Below are positions 21,757-34,367 of a stretch of DNA of 64,000 bases, one piece after another. Within the stretch, counting starts at the first letter, position 1, and each line of letters opens with the position of its first letter. The stretch covers positions 1-64,000 of the forward strand of contig JALPQI010000392.1 of NCBI GenBank assembly GCA_025490895.1. Direction: 5' to 3'. This stretch comes from Thaumatotibia leucotreta. Lineage: Eukaryota > Arthropoda > Insecta > Lepidoptera > Tortricidae. Position numbers and translations under genes: made by a program. A model generated the notes under the pieces. It did no database searches. It was not told the DNA's origin and saw only the letters and a list, made by a program, of their open reading frames with translations.

Positions 21757-23689
21757 AATGATAATTGAACTTTATGACCTCGTCGATCGTGCGTGCCCGT
21801 ACTGCTCGTGTCGCCACCAATACAAAATTAGCTCGAAGGTCTGGGTGCTTAGTTGCCAATCGCTAACGCTTAATCGTCTCTGATGAAGTGAGCTGGTTAT
21901 CAACTATCTGATATATAGGGCGATTAAAAGGTTAAAAGACAGTCAGTGTTTTTAACGCATCAAAAAAGTAAACTGAATATGATTTTACATTTTAAAAGAA
22001 ACAAAATCCGATATTTAATTAGATATACAGATATACGTATAAATCTAATCCGCCTTAGAACGCAAGCAATTTAAAATAACTCGGAACCCTAAACCCCGAG
22101 TGAAATAATTGGATTGGCCAAAATAAGTGCTTCATGGGCAAATGAGTAATTTGGGAAATACTATTAACACCGGTCATTAAAATTAACCAGTCGTGCCCGT
22201 TAATCTCTTACGGAGCCCTTATTCAGAAACAAAAATTGAATGCTAATGTAACGCAAATCCAATACCTACATTTTTATATTATGGGTGATGGAATAGCAGT
22301 CGGTCTCGCTCGCACGCATATGAGTGAGCTCTAAGAGCAAACGAGCGAATCGACACGGATGTTATCATACGTTTTAATAGTAGGTACATTACATCAGAGG
22401 CCGGGAAAATGGGGATTTCCGGCCAAGTTGGTATAGGTTACGTGGCCGGGAATACGTTTTCACACCGAGGCATGTTATGGTACGTATAGTGCTTTTCTCA
22501 AACATACAAAGAAATACAAAAAAATAATAATGACAATGTTGTCGGAATTAAAAAAAGGTACTTTGCAGGCCTAAAGTGGTAGGAAATTCCATTTCCATCC
22601 CAGTGAGTTACTGCGTCCTAAAAGCGATAGGTACTTCCGAGTCTATTTTAAGGAAGGTAAAGACAATATTTCATTGCATGTTTGAGAAAAGTTAATTATT
22701 GCTACTTTTGCTTTGAAGCTATAATCCTTAAGATGAATACAGGAATGTTTCCCAATCCTTCAGGCAGATTTTCCGGCAGGAAAAGGGGTTGTTTGACTTG
22801 TTTGTATTATGCGGGTAGTTATGACAAATTTGTTTCAATTCAGTTATATCAAAAACATACGAAAAAAAGTTTATTGTATGTAAATTAGCAAGCAACATCT
22901 CAGTAATATCGCGACCCTGTGTTGTGGGCTAGGTATGCAATATTCCATAATCTATAGTTGATAGTTGGTTGTTAGATTTAGATGTTTTGTCTACCAAAAA
23001 TCGGCTAAGAATTAAAAGAATAAGTCATCTTGTATAGGCATTTAATAACTTGCCTATTCAAATTTGATTGTTTCATTGGGTTGATTTGATATTGATGACG
23101 TTACGGAAATTCGAATACACCCTCGCTATTTTACGTATATCAAGACGATCTCAGGGTATCATCATCTGCGTGCTTGAGGTGGTGTAGTGGTGTTTTCAAA
23201 ATTACATATATCTATTTATAATGTTCCGATAGGTACATATCTACTACTATAGGATCTACCTATCCAATTTTAGGGATGTAGAATTGAAGTTTACCGAATA
23301 ATATTTTTATTATGACTCCGTTTTTTTCATACCACGCTACCTACAATTAGCGTTGTAAAGGAGCTTTGAAATGAAAGAAAAGCAATTCACGTAGCGCGTG
23401 ATCCGCTTAGCGCAGAATATAATGACGGGCGGGTTTTGGCGGCAATACCGCCTGCGACATTCCTTAGAAAACGGGAGCGCGGGAATCAATAAAGGATTTC
23501 CTGGCGTCGTGCCCACGCATGTGCGTTCCGGCGGAGACCACACTGCTCCCGACCCTGCCGCTGCCAACTATGCTCCGCTCGAAAAAATATCCTGCCAATT
23601 AAGCTGATTAGCATTGTCGAGCGCTCCGCTCGCTGACCATCCCTCTACGAATAAATCTCAGTAATAAGTAGTAGGCTGTGTTATTGGGC

Positions 23690-23763
23690 GTATGATCGGC
23701 GCGCAACGCCACTGCGGCGGGGCGCGGGCGGGGCCGGCGCGGCGGCGCGTTGCCGGTGACGTT
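23690..23763. promoter_or_regulatory. GC-rich stretch, candidate promoter of the 24400 gene
   Basis: Very CpG-rich 70 bp (cggcggggcgcgggcggggc), cut off from the gene start by the hAT-like element at 23764. GC-rich sequence resumes after it at 24238. Promoter role is inference. Confidence 0.3.
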
Positions 23764-24237
23764 CAGTGATGCCAGATTGGGGGTAAACCCTCCAAAACTG
23801 AAGGTTTATTTTGCTCTGGAGGGGAAAATGGGGGGACAAATTGTTTGGGGGGAATGGTGGAGGGAAAAAATATATGATAAATAAATGATGTTATAGAATG
23901 TGCGATTTTTTTCATATCGAACTACCATCTTACTACTAATATCTTTCTCTTTCTGTCATACGTACTTGCATATTTAAGAGAGGAAATTGACGAATATTCC
24001 GACGATTGGTGGATCGACAAACCAGAACGCGTGGGTAGCCAGCAATTGTAGTAGTAAGCGAATGTCGACTTACATTGAAACTTCTTTAGGTTCTTTGGGT
24101 GTAAATAAAAAGTAGAGTTAAAAACTGAATGAATGAACAAGAAATATTTATGGGGGGTTTTCTATGTAAAGCCCCATATTTGGGGGGATTACGGACAAGG
24201 TTTGGAGGTAAAGCGACGGGGGCATCTGGCAACACTG
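23764..24237. mobile_element. hAT-like non-autonomous element
   Basis: Ends cagtgatgccagat and atctggcaacactg are inverted (one or two mismatches). Flanking 8-mers gtgacgtt and gcgaggtt match at 6 of 8 positions, as expected for an old hAT target duplication. 474 bp, no transposase. Confidence 0.5.
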
Positions 24238-24399
24238 GCGAGGTTCCCGCGCGGCACGATTGTGTTCCTCCGCGGCTCGCCCGCACCACTATCGCCGACC
24301 TAACCTGATAAGCCTCCACACTCGATGACTCACATACCGGACAGCAGTGTAGTGCGATCGTGTTAGTGAGGTGTTAGTGCCTGTGATGTGGGAAGTGCG

Positions 24400-24497
24400 A
24401 TGGCGCTGAGAGGCACTATGTCGCCTCTGGCGCTGGTCATGACTCTGCTTGCGGCCGCCGCGCTTGCAAACCAGTTAGAGGATATACCCCATAATGA
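24400..24497 (+). CDS. first coding exon of an unidentified secreted or membrane protein (signal peptide)
   Basis: ATG at 24400 in context gtgcgATGG opens 32 codons: MALRGTMSPLALVMTLLAAA, then ALANQLEDIPHNE, with the last codon split by the donor GTAAGA at 24498. The segment has a short basic start, a hydrophobic core of about 15 residues and a likely signal-peptidase site after ALA. Read-through hits a stop at 24499-24501. Upstream DNA is GC-rich. No downstream exon in the window could be joined with confidence, so the first intron is probably long and the gene family is unknown. Confidence 0.6.
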
Positions 24498-25452
24498 GTA
24501 AGATATATTACTTAGATTAATTGATGACAGATTCCCAATTCCGCCCTTACTGAGCTAATGAAAGCACCGCAAAAATAGAATGTATTTTTTGCTATCTGGA
24601 CATGTTTTGAATGTTTCTCAATACTAGTAAATGTCATTCTAGCGATATGAACCATGAACCTGGACTTTATTTGAGAATCTGTCAAGCAAAATTATTTAGA
24701 GTTTGGACGACTATTTCAGTTGTAAAAGAATGATTTGGTTGATAATAAAACTTGACCTAAAACGGACCATGCTTACTTGATAATGATTTTTTACGCATTC
24801 AAAGTTCAAGAGGTCATGATTGTCATGATTTACCTACCCGCCGAAATTTATTAAAATCAATTTGTTTCATACATAAAAAATCTATTCAAGGATAGTTACA
24901 ATATTGAAGGGAAGGTTTATCTACGCTACTATCAATTGATACGAGTTTATGACCAATTAGAGGGTTGTAGCTATTATTTAAGTATGAATAAATAATCGAG
25001 TAATATCTTAACAATCAAATTTGTGATGAAGTTATTAACCTGTTCGACGTTAAGCACATGTCGCTACACATCGGCTTATTCTACCGGCTACGACGTAGCG
25101 CTACGAACATAGCTTAGCAGTGAATAAGGGACTACCTATATACCTATATTAAATTATGCTTAACCTTAGCAATTGAAAAGTAATTGTCTGACAATTTTAA
25201 CAATATTAAATAGTACCTAATTGTATTCGCATATGTGATATCTCTGCTCTTGCTGGCGTCAATAGGATATGATAGTAGCATACCAATAGTCCGTAGGCTT
25301 ATTTGCCAATGCGGTGCTGAAAAAATATAAATATCACCTAATACCTACATAATATTGACTCTGTTTGAAATCATCGAGGTACCAAATTACCGTAATATTT
25401 CAGGGTCTACAATCTATACCTACATACATCATACACAAATCTAGTACATATA

Positions 25453-25896
25453 CAGAGTGCTCGCGAGGAAACCGCAAGATTGAAATGCGGAATTCCTGAG
25501 CATATTTAGAGTATTTCATGTTATATAAAATTTCCTGGATTCGGCTTGGTTCCAGAGATAATTAACCTTTTTTCGAAAAACGTTTTTCGACGTAACTCGT
25601 CATAAAACTTCTTTTTGATTACAATGCTACCACAATGTGTTCTAATATTACCACACCTTTTGCCTGACAATCAAAAAATAAGAATAGACTTGACGAAAAA
25701 ACCTGTCCCTAAAAAAAATCATTTTAACAAATTGTTGTTATGATAAAAAATATTGGAAATTTTAAAAAGTATTCAAAAAACCAAAAAAGAGAGATTTGTT
25801 TTGTGGAATTTGACATTAGGTCTCATAAGATTTTTTGTTTATTTTGATGTCTAGAATGCATAGTTAAAATCTTGCGGTTTCCTCGCGAGCACCCTG
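25453..25896. mobile_element. Tc1/mariner-type MITE, TA target site
   Basis: Termini cagagtgctcgcgaggaaac and gtttcctcgcgagcaccctg are inverted, flanked by TA. Interior shares the phrase cctggattcggctt with the element at 39149, so they are one family. Confidence 0.7.
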
Positions 25897-25999
25897 TATA
25901 AATATAAACGCTGTAGGTACCATGTTGGATACCTACACCTAGTCAACTGTCATCAGAGCCTCCCGGTGTATACATCCTCACCAATCTCACCATTTCCCC

Positions 26000-26185
26000 A
26001 ACATTTAGTTTTATTTGCGCAACTTACAATCCTGCGTAACGGGAAATTGAAGAAAATCCATGAATTAGTTGCATGGCGTTCTATACTTATGATAACATTT
26101 ATTTTCATTTGCGGAACTTACAATCCTGCGTAACGGGACATTGACGAAAATGCACGAATTTGTTGCATGGCGTTATCAAATTCAA
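26000..26185 (+). repeat. tandem duplication, two copies of about 94 bp
   Basis: acttacaatcctgcgtaacg and ttgcatggcgtt occur in both copies; about 85-90% similar by eye. Confidence 0.75.
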
Positions 26186-26344
26186 CTCATAATCATGAAA
26201 TAATCTGAAGGTTACGAGGTCACAGATAACATAAATAACACGACACCCCAATACAAATAATCTCGTAAGTACGTACCTACTCTACATATTCCTGTACGCT
26301 CACGTGATTCTACAAGTTGCAATTATAACGTTTCATACGCTACA

Positions 26345-26513
26345 AGATTGATGATGGGCAGCAGCGTCATCATAGTGGACCATAGTGGACACATTACTGC
26401 GATCGCCAATCCGCTTGCCCAGCGCTACCTCCTAATGCGTCTATACACATAGTTAATAGGAGAGGCCTACTACGTTAAGCAGTGGACTATCATAGGCTGA
26501 TGATGTATGATGT
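26345..26513 (+). mobile_element. SINE-like element with RTE-type tail, copy c (5' truncated)
   Basis: Begins inside the family at gattgatgatgggcagcagc, runs through gcgatcgccaatccgcttgc, and ends ataggctgatgatg. Contains a small internal duplication (catagtgga twice). Confidence 0.65.
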
Positions 26514-27796
26514 ATTGTATACACTACAACGCGTACACCACGCACACACACTCTGCTACACATGCATTCGGTGTGGTTCGGCCTTAAACACAGTAATGAT
26601 GATTACAATTAGTGCCGTCATTAATATTAAGAGACAAGGGCAAATCTGGTTCCCATGGTGGCCTTTATTTGAAGACGTATGGGCTCTCTCTTGCTTGTAA
26701 GTTCGTACATCCGTGGGACAGGGAGATGAAAAGAATGTAGATCAGGCCTTCTGGTATGAAATTGAGACACCAGCAAGTGAATTATTCCAAAAGTGGAGTC
26801 TTACGTCTTGGTAGTGGATCCAAAGCACGATAGATGAGCAACTTTTGCTGCCGAGCAACTAAAACACAAATCCGTTCACTTCACTAGTACAACACAACTG
26901 TATGAATGCTTTAAATATTTACAAGATACTTAAATATTCTCAATGAGAATTTACAAAAGTTAACCCTGTATCAAATCTATAAACTCCTTTTTTAAAGAAC
27001 CCCATAGTAAAAAAATAGTAAATTGTGTCACAAGGGATCAAAATGGTATATTTCCGGCGTGGGTGTATATTGAATCCTGAATGGAGCGACGGATTCCACA
27101 ATTGAATCCCGTAAGTTGGGATTCTAAAGTGGAATCCTGAGTGTAATTCAGGATTCTACTTTAGAATCCCAAGGAAGGATTCAAGCGTTAACGCCCAAGA
27201 CGAAATAATTTTGATACCGGTGACACATACTGCTTTTCACACCACCTATGAGGAAAATAAAAGATATATCACATATTTAATATTTATGCAAATAATCGAT
27301 TCTGAAGAAATTTTTATCAATTATGAACGTACTGTTTATTTTCATATTTCATTGTAATCTTTTAGGCTGGCAATAGAAAGTCCTTGAACAGAAAAGTGCC
27401 ACTTTGATCCCTCCTAGCAGGGAAGAAAAGACCCGTATACGAATAGGTGGTGTGAAAATTATTTTTTTCGTTAAAATCGCGGTGTAAACTTAAACTTTTG
27501 ACCGATACTATGGTTATCGTGTTGGAGCCCGTGGCCCGTAGCACAGTTTACAGCGGGTTTACTTAAGATTCTTATAATTACGAGTCAAGGTCGAAGTTAT
27601 AGATGCGCGCAAAGTTGAATAAATATCCAATTATCCATACATCACCCTATTACTACACTATCGTGTATACCCACATATCGAAGTTCGGGGCCCGTAGCAT
27701 AAATGTTACTTCTGCTATTAGGTTGATTCGCCCCTGTAGGTATGTATCTCATGGGGTCGAAAAGTGCACAAGTGGAGACCACGGCTAGGCTAACGC

Positions 27797-27949
27797 AGCG
27801 TAGGACGTCCACCCACAAGATGGACCTTGGCCTTATGAAGGTCGCCGGGACACGCTGGATGCAGGTCCCATCTAACCGGTACATGTGGAGGTCCAGAGGG
27901 GAGGCCTATTCTCAGCAGTGGACGTATTATGGATGAGATGATGATGATG
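27797..27949 (+). mobile_element. RTE-type LINE 3' fragment, second subfamily
   Basis: Shows the typical end of an RTE reverse transcriptase ORF (aaggtcgccgggacacgctg, gaggcctattctcagcagtg) and then a gatgatgatg tail. Diverged from the copies at 16046 and 61273. Confidence 0.65.
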
Positions 27950-28109
27950 TATCTCATATTAGGTCCAGTTTCAAGCTAGCTCGGTAGCCAAATGTCATAA
28001 ATATGAACAGACTATTATGCCTCTGCCTCTGACGATTAACGCAAGGTTACCGTACTGCATCATTTAGTGACTTTAGTAGAGCAACCGGTGGGGGGCTGCC
28101 ACAGACATA

Positions 28110-28474
28110 TAGTGTGTAAGTCTAATACGGGCGATCAATTAAACCAGGCATGGGATTTATTAGTGTAATCATGGATTACAAGGTTTTTTTAAAGTTACTC
28201 TTAATTATGACCCCACAGAATTTTTTTAAAATTATCGGAGCAGCAATGTAGGTACGAACATTTGTTATTGTTGATATGGCAGTTATGTCATCTGCTTTTG
28301 AAATTAGCTGTCATCGAGTGCTTAACTCGCGTATGTTGCTCTACATTGCGCGCCGAATTATTTTGTATGGAAAATTTTGTTGCTCTAATTTTAAGTAAAA
28401 GTTATTTGAATGTACTTATTATGTCGTAAACTAACACCCGTTAAGAGCTTCGCCCGTATTAGACTTACACCCTG
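28110..28474. mobile_element. Tc1/mariner-type MITE
   Basis: Termini tgtaagtctaatacgggcga and tcgcccgtattagacttaca are exactly inverted, with TA outside. No coding capacity. Confidence 0.65.
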
Positions 28475-28780
28475 TATACCTACTGTTCATTGAGAAGAAA
28501 GACAGAATTTTTTTTTCTCAAATGTTAGGATGGTATCAAATTAAGATGATATCAAATTAATGAATAAGTTCGCCTTTTGACAAATAAAACGGATTTCTTA
28601 TTCTTCTTTACTTAAGTATTTTGTAGTTGTAAAGTAATGTAACCAACTGCGACACAGTTCTTGGAACTACTGCAGTTGTTTACGTGCATTTGTTTGATTG
28701 TATTATGTTTTCTTATGTTCAATAAATCTTTAAAATCTTTAAATTAGTTGTACTAAGCTATTATAACTAAAAACTAACTA

Positions 28781-28820
28781 TATAAAAGCAAGATAACGTA
28801 GAGAAGGTTGTTATCAACGT
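28781..28820 (+). promoter_or_regulatory. candidate TATA/initiator core promoter
   Basis: TATAAAAG at 28781-28788 lies about 30 bp upstream of an initiator-like TTATCAACGT (28811-28820), followed within about 10 bases by start codons. This arrangement is typical of strongly regulated insect genes. Confidence 0.4.
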
Positions 28821-28827
28821 ATGCACC

Positions 28828-28851
28828 ATGAATGCACTGGCCACGAACGGC
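28828..28851 (+). CDS. candidate 8-codon first coding exon
   Basis: ATG in context gcaccATGa gives MNALATNG and is followed directly by the strong donor GTAAGT at 28852. Very short first coding exons behind a TATA promoter are common in insect genes for secreted and cuticular proteins. An out-of-frame ATG lies 7 bases upstream (28821). Phase 0 at the donor would suit the candidate exon at 41019, but that join is unproven. Confidence 0.35.
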
Positions 28852-31800
28852 GTAAGTATTATTACAAAATCCTTGAATGATTTTAACATCCACGTTTTTT
28901 AATCAGTTGAGTTTCAAATTTAAAACCTTTAATTGAATAAAAAATGAAAAAAGTCAGTCTATTTCGATAGACTCAACCCGGGTGCGCCAAAGTATTTATA
29001 AAATTGCAACTTAGATTATTGGAACCTCGAAAATTTTTCTTATACAATTTAACTTCATAATGATCGGTATTTAGAATAATCTTTGTTCATAATCATCATG
29101 ACATAGAATCATTTATGTTCATAATATTGTTTATCATACATATTTTTAGTACTAATTTTTATGTTTATATAATTTTTCACTATACTTATTTTATGCTATA
29201 TATTCTAATGTTATAGGTATTTATTTTTATCTGTACTGGTTGTACGTATGAATTATTTTTGTTTAATTAAATATAAATCGTACTATTACTGTAAACTAGC
29301 TACCTGCACAAATCAGGTTGTGGCAGAGTAGGTACTGTACTAAACGGGTTCCCTCTAAACTTTTTTTGTCCGAAACGCTTAGGACATAACAGACTTGGTA
29401 TAATCTATTTTGGCATCAACTTAATGAGACAGAAACATCACTTGGCTTAAATAACAATATTTCGAATATTATTTTGTTCGAAACTATCTTGGCATATCAT
29501 TAATTACGCCGAGTGTTATAAGACAGAAATTAGATTTGCGTTTTTTTTGGGCTTGTAGCCACATGTTCGAAACTTGCCTTTTTCGTCAGGCAGAATTTGC
29601 TGTGAGGGTGAAAATTTCTGCAGTGAGCGAGCGAAGCGAGCGAACAAAACCTTCCGGGGCAGGTCCGACTCGGATAGGTTAGGTTAGAAGACTAAGGCGG
29701 GAGCTTTGCTCCCGCCTTAGTCTTCGAGGTTATTTTTTTTTATCAACATAGAAAGTACTCAGCTCAGTAACACAGTAAGTAACGTATAGAATATTACTAC
29801 TACCTCGATTATATTGAGAGGTTGTAATTATTCCTTCTCTGTTATGCTAAAACAAACTATGCCGATACTTTTTATGCACATCCAGATTATGCCTCATCAT
29901 AAATAGGAGCATCGAAATTATGCTCGAATAATATTCGAACAACTCGAAATCTGCCACAAAGAAATATGCTAAAGTTGAGTATGTCACAACAGTTTCTGCA
30001 CAAAGCCCATTATGACTACATAGTTTATGTTATTCATAAAAGAATTATACCACAACAGAGTGAACCTAATGGGAAAATGTTTATAAATAAACAATTTATT
30101 TCAAATAACTTTATGAGTATAGATTAATCTACTTGACGACTTTAGGATGATAAAATTTCGAAATAAAAATCGTTATGAACATTGTAGGTAGAAGTATAAT
30201 TTTTAGTAAGAAAAAAAGTATGAGAAAAATTTTTCGGAGTAATGATGATTATGAGTAAAAAACGGTATTAGTAAAAATATTCGAAGAAAAAATTGTATAA
30301 GTGCCAATATGGACCCACTCAACCCATATCTTAACACTTTCATTGTGGACGTGTGCTACGCGCTACGCTCGTAGCCGATGCCGTGATTTTTACGATTTGT
30401 AGCGAAAATGGACCTCCCACAGAGAACTCCCCTCGGGAGTTCCCCGCGCTCAATGTATTAAAGTACTTATACAAAAATCTTCATCATGTAAGCTTAGCTT
30501 ATATTGAAACCGAGCAATTCGAGGCAATTTTGAAACCAGACCTTAACCATTATTTAGTTGAACTCTCAAATTCTAAGATAAATTAATTTTAAAAGACAAG
30601 TCGAGTGAGGAGCTTTTCAAAATTGATCGTTAATGAGCTCTTGAAAATAATAGTTTCAGCCACTTGCAGCGATTGATAACTAAGTTACATACGTTACATC
30701 AACAGTTAGAAGGAAATAAAATTGATTGCTTTACATTTCCATAAAAGCCCGGATGTTGGTGACAGTCTTTATATTAAAGATATACTTGGAATGAAGTTTA
30801 CCTTAAAAAAATCGTACCAATGTCAAATATTTCCCTGAATACTCGTATTATTGGAAAAATGATATGATTAATATAAAATTTTTGACTGTGGGTAATTTCA
30901 GAAAAAAGTGTATCCAATTACCGGAGTTCTCAAAAAACATGGCCTTTGTGACGATAATCAAGAATTTTAATGAAAACGTGTTTTTGGTGCTAAATTAGTA
31001 AAGTATACGTAAAATAACAATACAAAACTCATAACGATGCAATTCATAAAGGTTACACGGTTATCTTTCGTCACAAAGCTTCTTAAAAATCACGCTAATT
31101 GGGTGCTACATTTTCTAAAGCGCCACTACACACGCGACGTCTATTCAGATATATGTCGGCGCCCGGTCCTGTTGGTTTACGAGGCTAATGACAGCTAATT
31201 AACCTCAGTCTACGTAAGTCACGCCATCCTCCATTATCGGCGTTACTTAATGCCAACCCCATAACGCGGTAACTTTTACTACACTCAGTAACATTATGGT
31301 TTTATTATAAGTGTATTGTTTTCTTCCAACTTTAGAGGCGAGCCTTTGGAGGCTATCCAGGGTATATCAAAAACAACATATCCAAACAATAAATGTTCAA
31401 TCTCAATAATACCTATACTTTGTAAATTTTGTGAATGTGTCCATTTTTTTACTGTCAGATAGGGCACTAGTTTATTTTTATTTGTTTTTTTTTTCTAAAT
31501 ATATAAAATATTTATACAGTTTTTGAACTCTTTCTGCTCCTGTAAACGCTAAACTAGCCAGAGTGGCCACAATGTTCACAAATAGATAAAATAAAGTTGT
31601 AATTTTGACGCCAATGTTTTTAATCATCTAAGTACCGTCGTGACTTTGATGACATCTTGACAGATGAATTTGACATCATCTACGATACCTTCTATTGGCC
31701 CGGCCTTTTCTTTCAACGCCTATACCACATAGGGCGCGAAGCTACGCGTAAGAGATACTGGGATTGAGAAGAGTTTGTTTTACAAAGTACTTCATAGCTT

Positions 31801-32440
31801 TAAAAGCATCTCCCACTGCGATATCCCTTATAGGAACTTTGCATGTAACTGGCCCTATTTTAATGACAAATGGGACTTAATCTGGTAAACTTAATATTAT
31901 CCTTTTCGGGTATGACGTTACACCCGTGGTTGCATGCAGACTGGCGAGAAAATGTATCAAAACCTAACGACTCAGATTTTGCGAACTACCCGCACTTGAT
32001 TTTGGTTATTCACTTTCTAGTCTAGGTTTCACTAGGCCACACAACACTCACAACATTCTGGCTTGAAAATGGAAATCACTGGTTTCCACGCGAACAAGTT
32101 TCCTCGCCCCTCATTTTGATTAAAATTCCGATGTTTCTTAATATCAATAGCTTCATGTACTTTTCGGCTATGATGTTTAGTCGGGAGGACTAGGTAGGTA
32201 TCATGTCAATGTACTTTGGTCCAGATTCCAACAAATGCTAGGCCACAGCAGACTCTTATTCTGTGACTCTTTCTAACAGCTGTGATAATATATGTTCCTT
32301 GATTCTTTTCGCGATGGTACGTTTGGTTTCCCCAATATAAGGCCTACCACAACTATAACCAATTAGTTCCCGTATGTCGTTAAAATAAATATTAATGATA
32401 ATCGGGAAAGTTGAAATCAATATAACTGACTTATTTTATT
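28852..32440. other. AT-rich non-coding stretch
   Basis: No exon or clear transposon seen. A perfect hairpin lies at 29687-29725, and a somewhat GC-richer block with homeodomain-like sites at 31120-31280. Confidence 0.55.
29687..29725. repeat. perfect 18-bp hairpin with 3-base loop
   Basis: gaagactaaggcgggagc, loop ttt, then its exact complement. Just upstream lies gagcgagcgaagcgagcg, a near-palindrome common at arthropod repeat edges. Confidence 0.85.
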
Positions 32441-32640
32441 GTCAGCTTCCGTAGCCTAAATAGTTGGTAGTGACCCTGCCTACGAAGCTGGAGGTTCCGG
32501 GTTTAAATCCCGGCGAAGGCATTATTTGTGTATTTATTTATCACAAATATTTGTTCCTTGGTCGTGGCTGTATAGACAGCCAAAATGGGGCTGGAATTGT
32601 GGGTGTGCTTTTCATTATCCACGAGGCTTGTACTCAGTAG
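32441..32640 (+). mobile_element. tRNA-derived SINE
   Basis: Plus-strand relative of the copy at 21232: head gtcagcttccgtagcc, tagttggtagtgaccctgcc, box-B-like gggtttaaatcccggc, and body atttgttccttggtcgtggc. Diverged. Confidence 0.7.
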
Positions 32641-33228
32641 GTATAATGTAATGTAAACAGATTGATGATTATGATATTGATAGATCCACGACAAAACCTT
32701 TGAAAGCATTTAAAGCTGTTAGAAGCTTCGACTGCATCCTCAATTCAGACACGCGATAAAAATCAGACGCAATTATGTACACGGAAAGTTCACTGCTCTC
32801 TGACACCCACAAACCTCCAGTTTTCATTAATCATAGACTTGGAACAAAGGTTGTTCAAAGTTATTAATTGTGATTTTATAAATTTGTATATCGGCATCGG
32901 CTAACACTAGGTTTTTGCCTGTTCAGCGCTGCTGTAAAAGTGAACCGGGAAACCACGAAATCGTCTGCGACGACGTTACGCTATTGCACCGAAAGCCATT
33001 GTTCTATTTTTTCTTGATCAAATACAATGTGTAATGTGATCATAATAGAATTTTCACTTTGTTGTTGCACCATGCACCTATTCGCGGGTTTGCATGTTAC
33101 AAAATTCAAACTCTTTCTAGTTGATAGCGGAAGCTAAGGAAGGATTTGGAATGCAGGCATATTTTAAAGTAGGTATAACATTCATAGTAAAAAAGTAGTA
33201 GCGAAATGGGACTACTAGTTTCTTATAA

Positions 33229-33474
33229 TTCATCATCATCATCATCATCACATCAGCCGAAAGACGTCCACTGCTGAACATAGGCCTCCCCCAAAGATTG
33301 CCACAATGACCGGTGCTGCGCCACCCGCATCCAGCGGACTCCCGCGACCTTCACCAGGTCATCGGTCCACCTTGTGGCCGCCACTCAAGAACCTTCCCGC
33401 CCCAACGGCAATCGGTTCTACGCGCAATGTGCCCCGCCCACTGCTACTTCAGTTTAGCGATTCGGAGAGCTATT
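33229..33474 (-). mobile_element. RTE-type LINE 3' fragment
   Basis: Reverse complement of the 61273 family: (cat)n, cgtccactgctgaacatagg, caccaggtcatcggtccacc, gccactcaagaaccttcccg. Ends where the match to the LINE ORF stops, near 33474. Confidence 0.8.
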
Positions 33475-34313
33475 TCGGTATATTATTATTTCTTATAATT
33501 ATAGTCCTTAAAATTGAAGCTGAAATTATAAGCATGAAGAATTCCTATCGCAGCCAAGTTTCATGTTCAGACTACTTATATAATTTAAGCGCTATTGATT
33601 GGCCACAGGCAACCAATTTTAATCAAACCTTGTTTCAATGTAACGCGACTAAAGCACTTTTTCCTTGTGAATCTCGAAAAATTGACGCATGTTACGTAAA
33701 TTTTATCGCTGCTGTGAGCGACAAGTTATTAAACATCGTGTTTTATTTATGTTTGTTATGTACATGTATTTGACGTGTGTTTATGTTGTCAGTAGTATTG
33801 AAACAATGCCGTGACTAGCGGCGTGTTGTGTCGACACGATTAATTGTCGCCTTTATGATGCCGTCGAACAATCGACGTACCCCCATGGCGGACCAGGCCT
33901 CGTCCGCGCCGCTAAGCAGCTTACTGACAGCCAATTACAGGTCCCCCTTCCACCCCCTTTCCTCTAAGAAGATGAATTTCGGTAATGACGTGACGGCGTC
34001 TGAACGCCGCGATTTGCTAAACGAAAAAGTTCACAAGTGACAGTTGAGTGTTCCGTGGATGGATCAATTCGTGATAAATGGCTGTTCTGTTCGGCTAACC
34101 GACGATGAGAGAAAAACTTCCTTATTAGCCCCAATACTGCGAGCTTCGCGAAAAACACTTGCCGAGAAACGCAAAATAAAAGACGACGAATAAAAGAGAA
34201 TTGCACTACAATAATTCGCGAAAGAGGGTGCGAGATACCAAGCGAACGAGCGCAAACGAACAAGAAAAGGATTCCTCAAACGAGAACTTAATTGCAAAGT
34301 GTATTTGTTATGC

Positions 34314-34367
34314 TTAGTATTTTTAATTATGGTCTAGAAAAGCGTATGCATTATTTTTACATCGTTG
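34314..34367 (+). repeat. 54-bp sequence duplicated at 36964
   Basis: Exactly identical to 36964-37017 (ttagtatttttaattatgg ... catcgttg), 2650 bp away. Confidence 0.9.

Larger units (their letters stand above)
18713..24330. other. intergenic region without recognised gene
   Basis: 5.6 kb, mostly AT-rich. Holds a diverged inverted duplication (about 19040-21090), a SINE (21232-21502) and a hAT-like element (23764-24237). GC rises from about 23380 towards the next gene start. Confidence 0.6.
24498..28770. other. probable long intron or intergenic DNA
   Basis: AT-rich. Contains a Tc1/mariner-type element (25453-25896), a 94-bp direct duplication (26000-26185), a truncated SINE-like copy (26345-26513), an RTE tail (27797-27949) and a TIR element (28110-28474). 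No exon recognised. Confidence 0.55.

Noticed and set aside
33828..34040. 70-codon open frame in a GC-richer block
   Set aside because: No splice donor, no recognised domain, preceded by unrelated AT-rich DNA. Possible but not supportable.
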